In this document: piece by piece, positions 8,238 through 15,724 of the stretch
Layout of the letters: each line of letters starts with the position of its first letter
Position numbering within the stretch: the first letter of the stretch is position 1
Assembly: GCA_015056485.1 (NCBI GenBank)
Contig: SVGD01000006.1
Coordinates: 29,292-93,291 of the forward strand
Origin: Clostridiales bacterium
GTDB taxonomy: Bacteria; Bacillota; Clostridia; TANB77; CAG-508
Reading direction: 5' to 3'
DNA: 64,000 nt
Notes under the pieces: generated by a model
Told to the model about the DNA's origin: nothing
The model's input: the letters and a program-made list of their open reading frames with translations, nothing else
Database searches by the model: none
Translations under genes and position numbers: made by a program

Positions 8238-8963
8238 ATGAAAACAGTTTTGATTACAGGTGGTTCAAGAGGTATTGGGAAATGTATTGCACAAAATTTA
8301 GCTAAAGAAGGATTTAATGTAGTGCTTAATTATAATAAATCTGAAAAAGAAGCAAAACAAATAAAAAAAGAATTAAAAGAACAAGGTATATCGATAGAAA
8401 TATGCAAGGCTGATGTATCAAAAAGAAATGAAGTGAAAAAATTAGTTGAATTTACATTAAGTAAATTTAAAAATATAGATGTTTTAATAAATAACGCAGG
8501 AATTGCTAAATTACAAATGTTTAATGATATTACAGATGAGGATTGGCAAGAAATGCTAAATACTAATTTAAATTCTGTTTTTTATACTACACAAGAGGTA
8601 TTACCTAATATGATACATAATAAAAATGGATGTATTATAAACATTTCTTCTATATGGGGAATGGTAGGAGCTTCATGTGAGGTTGCTTATTCTGTATCTA
8701 AAGCAGGTATAAATGGAATGACAAAAGCACTAGCTAAAGAATTAGGATTGTCAAATATAAGGGTGAATGCTATTGCACCAGGTGTAATCGATACACAGAT
8801 GAATAATTCTTTGGATAAAGTAATAAAAGAAGAAATAAAAAATGATACACCTTTAAATAAAATTGGTAAACCAATTGATATTTATAGATGTGTTAAATGG
8901 TTAATTGAAGATGAGTTTACAACAGGGCAAATTATTTCACCAAATGGGGGATATGTGATTTAG
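8238..8963 (+). CDS. SDR family NAD(P)-dependent oxidoreductase (FabG-like)
   Basis: 241 residues. Rossmann motif TGGSRGIG (about 7-14), NNAG (about 86-89), catalytic Ser in INISSIWG (about 137-138) and YxxxK as YSVSK (about 151-155) are all intact. IRVNAIAPGVIDTQM and the C-terminal NGGYVI are typical of classical SDRs such as 3-oxoacyl-ACP reductase. The substrate cannot be told, since no fatty-acid genes are adjacent. AAAGGAG precedes the ATG. It appears to be a single-gene unit. Confidence 0.88.
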   Translation: MKTVLITGGSRGIGKCIAQNLAKEGFNVVLNYNKSEKEAKQIKKELKEQGISIEICKADVSKRNEVKKLVEFTLSKFKNIDVLINNAGIAKLQMFNDITDEDWQEMLNTNLNSVFYTTQEVLPNMIHNKNGCIINISSIWGMVGASCEVAYSVSKAGINGMTKALAKELGLSNIRVNAIAPGVIDTQMNNSLDKVIKEEIKNDTPLNKIGKPIDIYRCVKWLIEDEFTTGQIISPNGGYVI

Positions 8964-8980
8964 AAGGATAAATTTGCAAT

Positions 8981-9064
8981 CCGCTCCATCTTGCTGTCGG
9001 TTGGACGTTTTCTTTTCTTAGGCTAAAGCACGAAAAGAAAAGTGAAAACGACACGTGGAGCTAC
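8981..9064. repeat. Long imperfect hairpin repeat
   Basis: Outer arms CCGCTCCA and TGGAGC; inner arms CGTTTTCTTTTCTT and AAGAAAAGTGAAAACG. GC-richer than its surroundings; probably a short palindromic element. Confidence 0.6.
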
Positions 9065-9112
9065 TGATTTGAATTTTAAATTTAAAATGATTAATATATA
9101 TAATATTAGTAT

Positions 9113-9144
9113 AAAAAAAGTAGTTCATAAGAACTACTTTTTTA
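9113..9144. terminator. Bidirectional terminator
   Basis: Arms AAAAAAGTAGTTC and GAACTACTTTTTT with loop ATAA. Confidence 0.8.
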
Positions 9145-9609
9145 TTATTCATTTGTTATTTTTCTTTTATAATTTCCTGAAATTATTTTTGGAATGTATG
9201 TAATAATTTTATAAACTGCAATTCTTACTTTTTTACTCCAAATATAAGATTTTCTTAATCTGTTAGGTCTATCTATGGATAAGTTAATATCTTGAACAAC
9301 TAAATCAGAAGAAGTTTTTTCTAAATTGAAAACATAATTTTGACAGTAGTTATTATCCCATTCATTATTTCCATTTCTAAAACAGAAATTAAAAGTATCG
9401 CTTTCTAATAAATCTATTTCAGCTTGGAAACCTAACTCAGTTTTTTCCATTTTTATTTCTGATAGATTGTCCCAAGCTACACCAAAACCATAATGAATAA
9501 ACACTTCTTCAGAATTATCTTCAAAGAATTTACCAGTATATGAAATTTTAACAGTAGAATTTTGAACAAGTTTATCTGTGTTAAAAAATATATTTTTTGT
9601 TAATTCCAT
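9145..9609 (-). CDS. CBM25-like starch-binding-type domain protein
   Basis: About 154 residues. The first 105 resemble a family-25 carbohydrate-binding module: VKISYTGKFF, IHYGFGVAWDN, then a sugar-binding-type block FNFCFRNGNNEWDNNYCQNY. No catalytic domain and no signal peptide are present. The C-terminal 50 residues are basic. GGAAGAGG is 7 nt from the ATG at 9609 and only 1 nt from an ATG at 9615, so 9609 is preferred. A cytoplasmic solitary module suggests glycogen or alpha-glucan binding inside the cell, by inference. Confidence 0.6.
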   Translation of the reverse strand: MELTKNIFFNTDKLVQNSTVKISYTGKFFEDNSEEVFIHYGFGVAWDNLSEIKMEKTELGFQAEIDLLESDTFNFCFRNGNNEWDNNYCQNYVFNLEKTSSDLVVQDINLSIDRPNRLRKSYIWSKKVRIAVYKIITYIPKIISGNYKRKITNE

Positions 9610-9707
9610 AAACATACCTCTTCCTTTTTATCTTTTGCTAAAAATATTATAGTATTAAAAAAAATAATATTCAAGTATTTTTTACAAAAATATTAAAAAA
9701 ACAACAA

Positions 9708-10277
9708 TTATTTTCCTAATACTTTTCCAATGATATAAAAATTATCAGAATTTGTGATTTTTAATTCTTCAAATTCTTTATTATCAGGCTTTAGAGTGAT
9801 TTGACCTTTTTTACTGTAAAATCTTCTAACCATAATTTTATTATTTACCTTAAATAAACCTATATCTTTATTATTTAATAGAGAATTAAATTCAATAAAA
9901 ATATATTCATTTGCTTTAATTTTTGGCTCCATCGATGTATCTCTAATTTTTATAGCAAGAGAAGCGCTTGAAATATTGTCTGGACAATCAATTAATCCAT
10001 GAATAGTATCAATAGCAAGAACTTTATTATATGCAATATGTTTTATGAAACCATATGATTCTTGTTCTTCGCTAAGTTGTTTATCATAAGTATACATTAA
10101 TTGTTGATAAGGAACACCTAAAGCCTTACAAATATTTTTTAAGGCTTTATGACTAGGGTTTCTTTCTCCTTTTTCTATATGTGTTAAATGACCAATGTTT
10201 ATATCTGTTAATTTAGCTAATTCTGTTTTAGTCATTCCTTTTTGCTTTCTAATTTCAGCAATCATATCTCCAATCAT
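9708..10277 (-). CDS. XRE repressor with S24/LexA-like C-terminal domain, catalytic Lys replaced
   Basis: 189 residues. An HTH_3 DNA-binding domain (about 4-60: KQKGMTKTELAKLTDINIGH) is joined to a LexA/CI-like peptidase S24 domain (about 105-189). The nucleophile region IRDTSMEPKI keeps the Ser, but the residue matching LexA Lys156 reads Arg in MVRRFYSKKGQITLKPDN. Self-cleavage may therefore be weak or absent. AGGTG precedes the ATG. It is divergent from another XRE gene; the 167-nt gap contains a 17-nt near-palindrome likely to be an operator. Confidence 0.85.
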   Translation of the reverse strand: MIGDMIAEIRKQKGMTKTELAKLTDINIGHLTHIEKGERNPSHKALKNICKALGVPYQQLMYTYDKQLSEEQESYGFIKHIAYNKVLAIDTIHGLIDCPDNISSASLAIKIRDTSMEPKIKANEYIFIEFNSLLNNKDIGLFKVNNKIMVRRFYSKKGQITLKPDNKEFEELKITNSDNFYIIGKVLGK

Positions 10278-10360
10278 AGTTGCACCTCGTAATTAAAATT
10301 TTTCATAATTATACATAATAAAACATAATTTGTCTAGTAGTAAATAATAAAAAACAAAGA

Positions 10361-10377
10361 TTTACAAAATTTGTAAA
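10361..10377. promoter_or_regulatory. Near-palindromic operator candidate between XRE genes
   Basis: TTTACAAAATTTGTAAA, 7 nt upstream of the -35 box of the rightward promoter. A 16/17 match lies in the NRPS leader at 32316-32332. Confidence 0.55.
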
Positions 10378-10383
10378 AACATA

Positions 10384-10412
10384 TTGACTTGTCAAAAAGA
10401 GCATGTTAATAT
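10384..10412 (+). promoter_or_regulatory. Promoter of the small XRE gene
   Basis: TTGACT, 17-nt spacer, TAATAT; predicted start near 10419, ATG at 10445. Confidence 0.8.
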
Positions 10413-10444
10413 TATTGTTAATAAGACAAAACGAGGTGAATAAA

Positions 10445-10636
10445 ATGAAATATAATCATCTTAAAGAAATTAGAAAAAACAAAGGAATTACTCTTTCTAA
10501 GTTAGCTGATTTGACAGGAATTTCAGCAGGTTATTTATGCCATTTAGAAAAAGGTAGTAGAACAAATCCTTCAATGGATGTAATGAGTAAAATAGCAGAA
10601 GCATTGAATAAATCAGTAACAGAAATATTTTTTTAA
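10445..10636 (+). CDS. Small XRE-family transcriptional regulator
   Basis: 63 residues, essentially one HTH_3 domain: LKEIRKNKGITLSKLADLTG, then SAGYLCHLEKGSRTNPS, ending with AEALNKSVTEIFF. The frame extends upstream to 10403, but CGAGGTG sits 7 nt before the ATG at 10445, which is therefore the start. It is divergent from the S24-like repressor and probably forms a regulatory pair with it; targets are unknown. Confidence 0.87.
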   Translation: MKYNHLKEIRKNKGITLSKLADLTGISAGYLCHLEKGSRTNPSMDVMSKIAEALNKSVTEIFF

Positions 10637-10780
10637 TTGTAGAATGTAAATAGTAATGAAAATTTAAATATTATCTTTTACAGTTTATTTATGATATATA
10701 ATTCTTCTTAAACTTATTGTAAAAAGAAATTTTTTATGGTACGATAAAACAGTAAACGACTTTTATTAAAGGAGTAAAAA

Positions 10781-12703
10781 ATGGAAAATTACGAAGAAAA
10801 AGGAAAAATTGAAGAAAAAACAGAAGAAGTTAAAAAAAATGAAGAAGAAACAACTGATTTAAAAGAAAAAGTGCAAAAAGAAAGTACTGATGAAAAAGAT
10901 GAAACATTAGTAGAGAAAAAAGATAAAGTAGATAATAAAGAAAAAAAAGTAAAAAGTGGTAAAACTATAAAATGGATAATTATAGCTATAATTTTAATTT
11001 TATTTTCTCTAATTGCTACTACAGGTTTTGCCATTTTAAATATGCAAAATACTAATATTATATCTGGAGTTACAGTTGAAGGGGTCTCTTTAAAAGGATT
11101 AAATAAGGAACAAGCAATTCAAAAATTAGAAGAAGAATTTAATAACGAATATAAAAAGAAAGTACATTTAAAAACTGCAGATTTTGAGTATTATATTGAG
11201 GCAGAGCAAATAGAATTTCAATATAATATAGAAGAAACTATTGATTATGCATATAATTACGGTAGAGTTGGAAATATATTTAAAAATAATTACGAAATAT
11301 TTTTAGCAAATTTATTTGGAAAAAACTTTGAATTAAACAGTACATATAATCAGGAATTATTAGATAATATTATTAATGATATATCAACAAAAATTCCAAA
11401 TGCTGTAATAGAAAGTGATTATTATATAGAAAATGAAACATTGATTATTACAAGTGGAACAGAAGGAAATTCAATAGATAAAGAATTAATTAAAGAGAAA
11501 ATTGTCGAAAAATTAAGAAACAATGATGGGGAAGATATAATTTTTGATGTAAAAAAATGCAAACCTCAAGCTATTGATATTGAAAAAATTTATAATGAAG
11601 TTCATAGTGAACCAAAAGATGCTTATTATACAAAAGAACCTTTTGAAGTATTTCCGCATGTGGATGGAATTGATTTTGATATAGAAGAAGCAAAAGAAAT
11701 TTTAAAAGAAGAAAAATCAGAATATAGAATACCATTAAAAGTAACACACCCTAATGTTTTAACAAAAGATATTGGAGATGAAGCTTTTCCAGATTTATTA
11801 GGAACTTTTTCTACAAGATATGATGCAAGTAATGTAAATAGAACTACGAACTTAAAATTAGCAGCAAATAAGGTTAATGGAACTGTTCTTGCGCCTGGTG
11901 AAACCTTCTCATATAATAGGGTTGTTGGAGAAAGAACTATTGCAGCAGGGTATAAAAATGCAGCAGGATACGAAGCAGGAGAAGTTGTTGATATGTTAGC
12001 TGGAGGAATTTGCCAAATATCTTCAACACTTTATGATGCAGTAGTTTATGCTAATTTAGATATAGTATCTAGAAGTAATCATATGTTTTTAACATCATAT
12101 ACACCAGCAGGTAAAGATGCGACTGTTGTTTATGGAGCGATAGATTTCAAATTTAAAAATACAAGAAAAAATCCGGTTCTAATAAAAATGAGTGTTCAAA
12201 ATGGAATTGCTAAAGCAGATATTTATGGTATTAAAGAGGATGTTGAATACGAAATTGCAATTGATACTACAATTTTAAATTACATCCCATATTCTACAGT
12301 ATATAAAGATGACCCTTCATTAGAACCAGGGGCTGAAAAGGTTAAGCAAAGTGGAATGAATGGATGTAAAAGTATAACATATAAAATAAAAAAATTAAAT
12401 GGAGTGGAAGTTTCAAGAGAGGTTTTGTCTTCTGATACATATAAGCCAATGAATAAAATAATAAGTAGAGGTCCTGCTGTTGAGATTCCTCCAGTAGAAG
12501 AAACACCAGTGGAACCAACACCAATACAACCAACTCCAAGTGAACCTATAGTTCCTGCAACACCGATGCCTGAAATACCTAAAGAGCCAGAACAAGAAGA
12601 ACCAATACAACCAGTAGAACCAAGTAATCCAGATGATGATGAAGAAGGAAATGGGAACGGACAAGAAGGGACAGAAGAAAATCCAGTAATTAATGGAATA
12701 TAA
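10781..12703 (+). CDS. VanW family cell-wall protein with PG-binding and G5-like domains
   Basis: 640 residues. A Glu/Lys-rich cytoplasmic tail (1-60) is followed by one transmembrane helix (about 63-85), then a peptidoglycan-binding PG_binding_4-like region (about 95-330). A VanW domain (about 350-480) shows NRTTNLKLAANKVNGTVLAP, GETFSYN, AGGICQISSTLYDAV and the RSNHMF motif. A G5-like domain (about 485-565) and a Pro/Glu-rich tail follow. Such proteins are exported and bind the cell wall; VanW function itself is unclear. AAAGGAG precedes the ATG. Confidence 0.9.
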   Translation: MENYEEKGKIEEKTEEVKKNEEETTDLKEKVQKESTDEKDETLVEKKDKVDNKEKKVKSGKTIKWIIIAIILILFSLIATTGFAILNMQNTNIISGVTVEGVSLKGLNKEQAIQKLEEEFNNEYKKKVHLKTADFEYYIEAEQIEFQYNIEETIDYAYNYGRVGNIFKNNYEIFLANLFGKNFELNSTYNQELLDNIINDISTKIPNAVIESDYYIENETLIITSGTEGNSIDKELIKEKIVEKLRNNDGEDIIFDVKKCKPQAIDIEKIYNEVHSEPKDAYYTKEPFEVFPHVDGIDFDIEEAKEILKEEKSEYRIPLKVTHPNVLTKDIGDEAFPDLLGTFSTRYDASNVNRTTNLKLAANKVNGTVLAPGETFSYNRVVGERTIAAGYKNAAGYEAGEVVDMLAGGICQISSTLYDAVVYANLDIVSRSNHMFLTSYTPAGKDATVVYGAIDFKFKNTRKNPVLIKMSVQNGIAKADIYGIKEDVEYEIAIDTTILNYIPYSTVYKDDPSLEPGAEKVKQSGMNGCKSITYKIKKLNGVEVSREVLSSDTYKPMNKIISRGPAVEIPPVEETPVEPTPIQPTPSEPIVPATPMPEIPKEPEQEEPIQPVEPSNPDDDEEGNGNGQEGTEENPVINGI

Positions 12704-12712
12704 CAAATAAAG

Positions 12713-12740
12713 AACTGTTTTAAGGCAGTTCTTGTTTTTT
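12713..12740 (+). terminator. Terminator after the VanW gene
   Basis: Arms AAGAACTG and CAGTTCTT followed by a T-run. Confidence 0.85.
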
Positions 12741-12745
12741 TTATT

Positions 12746-12840
12746 GGAAGTGAGAAGTGGGATGTGTGAGATGTGATTTTTGAGATGAATTTTATTATTT
12801 GTTTTAAGTTCTCACTTCACATTTCACACTTCCCACATCA
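12746..12840. repeat. Palindromic repeat of the GTGAGAAGTG family
   Basis: Left arm GGAAGTGAGAAGTGGGATGT, right arm with CTCACTTCAC and CACACTTCCCACATC. Related to 6695-6768. Confidence 0.7.
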
Positions 12841-12897
12841 TATCATATAGAAAAAATATTATTAAAAATTTTATAGTTTATTTAAAAATTATTTATA

Positions 12898-12926
12898 TTG
12901 ACAAAGAATAATTTTGGTATTATAAT
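12898..12926 (+). promoter_or_regulatory. Consensus promoter of tRNA-Lys(CUU)
   Basis: TTGACA, 17-nt spacer, TATAAT: a perfect consensus, 36 nt before the tRNA. Confidence 0.92.
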
Positions 12927-12962
12927 AAAAAACGTTGAAAGCAAAGGAATTAAAGAATAAAT

Positions 12963-13038
12963 GGGTGATTAGCTCAGTTGGTAGAGCAGCTGACTCTTAA
13001 TCAGAAGGTCCGGGGTTCGACCCCCCGATTGCCCACCA
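12963..13038 (+). tRNA. tRNA-Lys (anticodon CUU)
   Basis: Complete cloverleaf. Acceptor GGGTGAT pairs with ATTGCCC, loop CTCTTAA gives anticodon CUU, and CCA is encoded. Confidence 0.95.
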
Positions 13039-13059
13039 AAAGTGCGACTGACGTCGCAG

Positions 13060-13165
13060 TGAATAATTAATAGAGAATAGTTAATAGTGAATAGTTACAT
13101 TAAAATAGTGATAAGAGCACTTTTGTACTATTCACTATTAATTTTTCATTATTCACTATTCACTA
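13060..13165. repeat. Inverted repeat of the TATTCACTATT family
   Basis: Left side has AGAATAGTTAATAGTGAATA; right side has TATTCACTATTAATTTTTCA and TATTCACTATTCACT. Low-complexity palindrome between tRNA-Lys and a terminator. Confidence 0.7.
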
Positions 13166-13192
13166 AAAAATCCCCATAAGGGGATTTTATTT
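13166..13192. terminator. Bidirectional terminator
   Basis: Arms AAAATCCCC and GGGGATTTT, loop ATAA. Confidence 0.8.
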
Positions 13193-13198
13193 TTTACT

Positions 13199-13363
13199 TT
13201 ATTCTGCTTTTTCTTCTATTATTTCTTTTTTAGATTCCACAGATGCATTACTTTTTTTATTATTATTTTTGATTATCAAAGCAATAATTATAACTGGAAC
13301 TGCTAGACATACACAACCTATAAGCAATGCAGCTAATATGATTAATATTATCATTAAATTCAT
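13199..13363 (-). CDS. Small single-pass membrane protein, 54 aa
   Basis: A frame of 54 residues starting MNLMIILIILAALLIG. It has one long hydrophobic helix (about 3-32), then an Asn/Lys stretch and an acidic-basic tail ending KKEIIEEKAE. AAAGGTG lies 8 nt before the ATG, and a terminator follows the stop. No known family. It sits between the terminator and the MBL hydrolase gene on the same strand, possibly as the last gene of that operon. Confidence 0.6.
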   Translation of the reverse strand: MNLMIILIILAALLIGCVCLAVPVIIIALIIKNNNKKSNASVESKKEIIEEKAE

Positions 13364-13386
13364 AAATTTTTCACCTTTCTTTATAA

Positions 13387-14016
13387 TTAATTATTTATTA
13401 AAACATTTACATTTTTTTCTGTTAATTCTATAAAATTTTCTAAATCTTCATTAGTCCCAACAAGTTCTCCATAATGAGTAGGTACAATTGCTTTTGCATT
13501 TATTTTATTTGCTAATTTAGCCGCTTCTTCATAATTCATTGTGAATGTACCGCCTATAGGTAAAAATGCCACATCGCAATTTAAGCTTTGAAGCTCTTCA
13601 ACATTATCTGTATCTCCTGCTATATAGTATTTAAAATTATCAAGTTCAATTAAATAGCCTACCCAACCATTTTCTTTAGGATGAAACTTTTCATTTATAT
13701 TATAAGCTGGTAGAGTATTAAATTTAAGAGTTTCTATTTGATATTCATTTGAAGGTTCTACAATTATAATTTGTTCTTCAGGAACTCCCATTACCAAAAT
13801 ACTTGATTTTATTTCTGCAACAGTTATAAATATAGTATCTATTTTTGCAACTTTTAAAATATCTTTAGGACTAAAATGGTCATAATGAGAATGAGTTATA
13901 AATATAAAATCAGCATCATGAGGTACTTCGTTTATTCTAAAAGGGTCAATATAAATAGTTTTTTCTTTTTGTATTTTTATTGAACTATGACAATTAATTT
14001 TTATATTATTTAACAT
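13387..14016 (-). CDS. MBL-fold metal-dependent hydrolase (UlaG/UPF0173-like)
   Basis: 209 residues. Metallo-beta-lactamase signature FITHSHYDHFSP (HxHxDH, about 36-47). IAGDTDNVEEL (about 133-143) supplies the metal-bridging Asp, and PTHYGE (about 183-188) the last His. The GDTD motif and short length fit the L-ascorbate-6-phosphate lactonase/UPF0173 group. The substrate is unknown. AAAGGAG precedes the ATG. It follows the Tim44-like gene by 23 nt, so both are probably one operon. Confidence 0.88.
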   Translation of the reverse strand: MLNNIKINCHSSIKIQKEKTIYIDPFRINEVPHDADFIFITHSHYDHFSPKDILKVAKIDTIFITVAEIKSSILVMGVPEEQIIIVEPSNEYQIETLKFNTLPAYNINEKFHPKENGWVGYLIELDNFKYYIAGDTDNVEELQSLNCDVAFLPIGGTFTMNYEEAAKLANKINAKAIVPTHYGELVGTNEDLENFIELTEKNVNVLINN

Positions 14017-14039
14017 ATGAACAACTCCTTTATATAAAT

Positions 14040-14606
14040 TTATTTTTGTACGACTATATCAACAATTTTCCATTGGGCATTATATTTTGAAAACATCTTT
14101 TTATTATTACAATAATTACAAGTTAATATTAAATCATTTAATGTCATATTTGCACCACAATTATCACATACAAATATATTATTTGAAGAAGTTTTAGGTA
14201 ATTCTTTTTTTAATGTAACAATCCAAATATCATTCCAAAAAGAATCTCCATTATCTTCATTATAGTCATAATTATTAATAATTTTATCATAGAAAAAAAT
14301 AGACAAATATACTTTAATAAATTCTTCATTATCTTTTTCAATATAATCATGTATTTTAGCAAATTGTATTTGAAAGTTATCTATATTTCTAGAAATTCTA
14401 TAAGTAGATTTATTTGATAACATAGTACTAATAAATTGTTTAGAAGATATTTCATATAACGGTTCAATTTTGTTGTGATAAATATTGTTGTAAATTCTAT
14501 TAATACTAAATTTAACATATTCTAAAAAATCATCCATATCAAATTGGAAATTTTGCTGTTTTATTTTTTCTAAAATATCTAAATAGTCTTCGTTATAAGG
14601 TTTCAT
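14040..14606 (-). CDS. Tim44-like domain protein with zinc ribbon
   Basis: 188 residues. The first 130 are helical and aromatic-rich and resemble the cystatin-like Tim44 domain seen in bacterial proteins. The C-terminus has a zinc ribbon CDNCGAN / CNYCNNK (about 147-170), followed by WKIVDIVVQ, a usual ending for such proteins. AGGAGG precedes the ATG. Function is unknown; it is upstream of the MBL hydrolase in the same direction. Confidence 0.5.
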   Translation of the reverse strand: MKPYNEDYLDILEKIKQQNFQFDMDDFLEYVKFSINRIYNNIYHNKIEPLYEISSKQFISTMLSNKSTYRISRNIDNFQIQFAKIHDYIEKDNEEFIKVYLSIFFYDKIINNYDYNEDNGDSFWNDIWIVTLKKELPKTSSNNIFVCDNCGANMTLNDLILTCNYCNNKKMFSKYNAQWKIVDIVVQK

Positions 14607-14773
14607 ATATATCCTCCTAAATAATATGATAAATTTTATAATATAAAATTTATTTTTTCAAGATAATATAAAATTTATTTATTATGTGAGGTGGGAGACC
14701 TTTTTAATATTTGACAACAAGGCAGTTTTGTAATAAAATAATAGGGTTGAAAAGAAAAAAAGGGGTGATGCTT

Positions 14774-15715
14774 GTGCTAAGTATTTATAACACAAATTTA
14801 GAAACAAATAAATTTGAAGAAATTAAAGAATTCAAAAAAGGAGCATGGATTAATTTAGTAAATCCGTCGGAAGAAGAAATTAAAAAAGTATGTACAAGCC
14901 TGAATATAGAAGAAGATTTTATTAGATACCCTTTGGATTATGAAGAGCAAGCCAGAATTGATATAGAAGATGACATGACACTATTCGTTATAGACGTTCC
15001 TGTTATAGAAAAAAGCAAAGATGAAAAAGTATATACAACAATGCCTATGGGTATGATTACTGTAAGAGATGATTACTTTATTACAGTATCATTAAAGAAA
15101 AATAGAATTATTGACAGTTTTGAAAAGCAAGCAGTAAAAGGATTTTTTACATATAAGAAAACGAGATTTATCTTACAAGTTCTATTCCTAAATGCTTCAT
15201 ATTTCTTAACTGATTTAAAGAGAATCAATAAAGAAGCGGAAAATACAGTAGCTAGTCTACAAAAAACAATGAGAAATAAAGAATTAATGAATTTATCTAG
15301 TATAGAAAACAGTTTGGTATATATTACAACATCACTTAAAGCAAATGAAATTGTCATGGAGAAAACTTTAAGAGGAAAAATTATAAAATTATATGAAGAG
15401 GACGAAGATATACTAGAGGATGCTATTATTGAAAATAAACAGGCTATAGAAATGAGTAAAACTTATAGTGATATTTTGAGTAGAACAATGGATACATATG
15501 CATCTATAATTTCTAACAACTTGAATGTTGTAATGAAATTTTTAACATCAGTAACAATTGTTTTATCAATACCAACATTAATAGCTAGTATATGGGGAAT
15601 GAATGTTCAACTTCCATTCCAAAATAATCCATATGGATTCTTAATTTTAGTTGGAATTACAACAGGTATTTCATTAATAGCATATTTTATACTTAGAAAA
15701 AAAGATATGATATAG
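14774..15715 (+). CDS. corA: CorA family magnesium/divalent cation transporter
   Basis: 313 residues from a GTG at 14774, which has AGGGGTG 6 nt upstream; the longer frame from 14711 has no comparable site. A large cytoplasmic alpha/beta funnel domain is followed by a long helix (LMNLSSIENSLVYITTSLKA). Two C-terminal transmembrane helices carry the selectivity loop IWGMNVQLPF (GMN motif) between them. This is a full-length CorA-type channel. It is followed after 9 nt by the ABC-F gene, so the two are likely co-transcribed. Confidence 0.93.
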   Translation: MLSIYNTNLETNKFEEIKEFKKGAWINLVNPSEEEIKKVCTSLNIEEDFIRYPLDYEEQARIDIEDDMTLFVIDVPVIEKSKDEKVYTTMPMGMITVRDDYFITVSLKKNRIIDSFEKQAVKGFFTYKKTRFILQVLFLNASYFLTDLKRINKEAENTVASLQKTMRNKELMNLSSIENSLVYITTSLKANEIVMEKTLRGKIIKLYEEDEDILEDAIIENKQAIEMSKTYSDILSRTMDTYASIISNNLNVVMKFLTSVTIVLSIPTLIASIWGMNVQLPFQNNPYGFLILVGITTGISLIAYFILRKKDMI

Positions 15716-15724
15716 GAGGAAAAA

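Noticed and set aside
12342..12706. Two minus-strand frames, one Trp/Phe-rich
   Set aside because: Shadows of the Pro/Glu-rich repeat tail of the VanW gene; no ribosome site or promoter.
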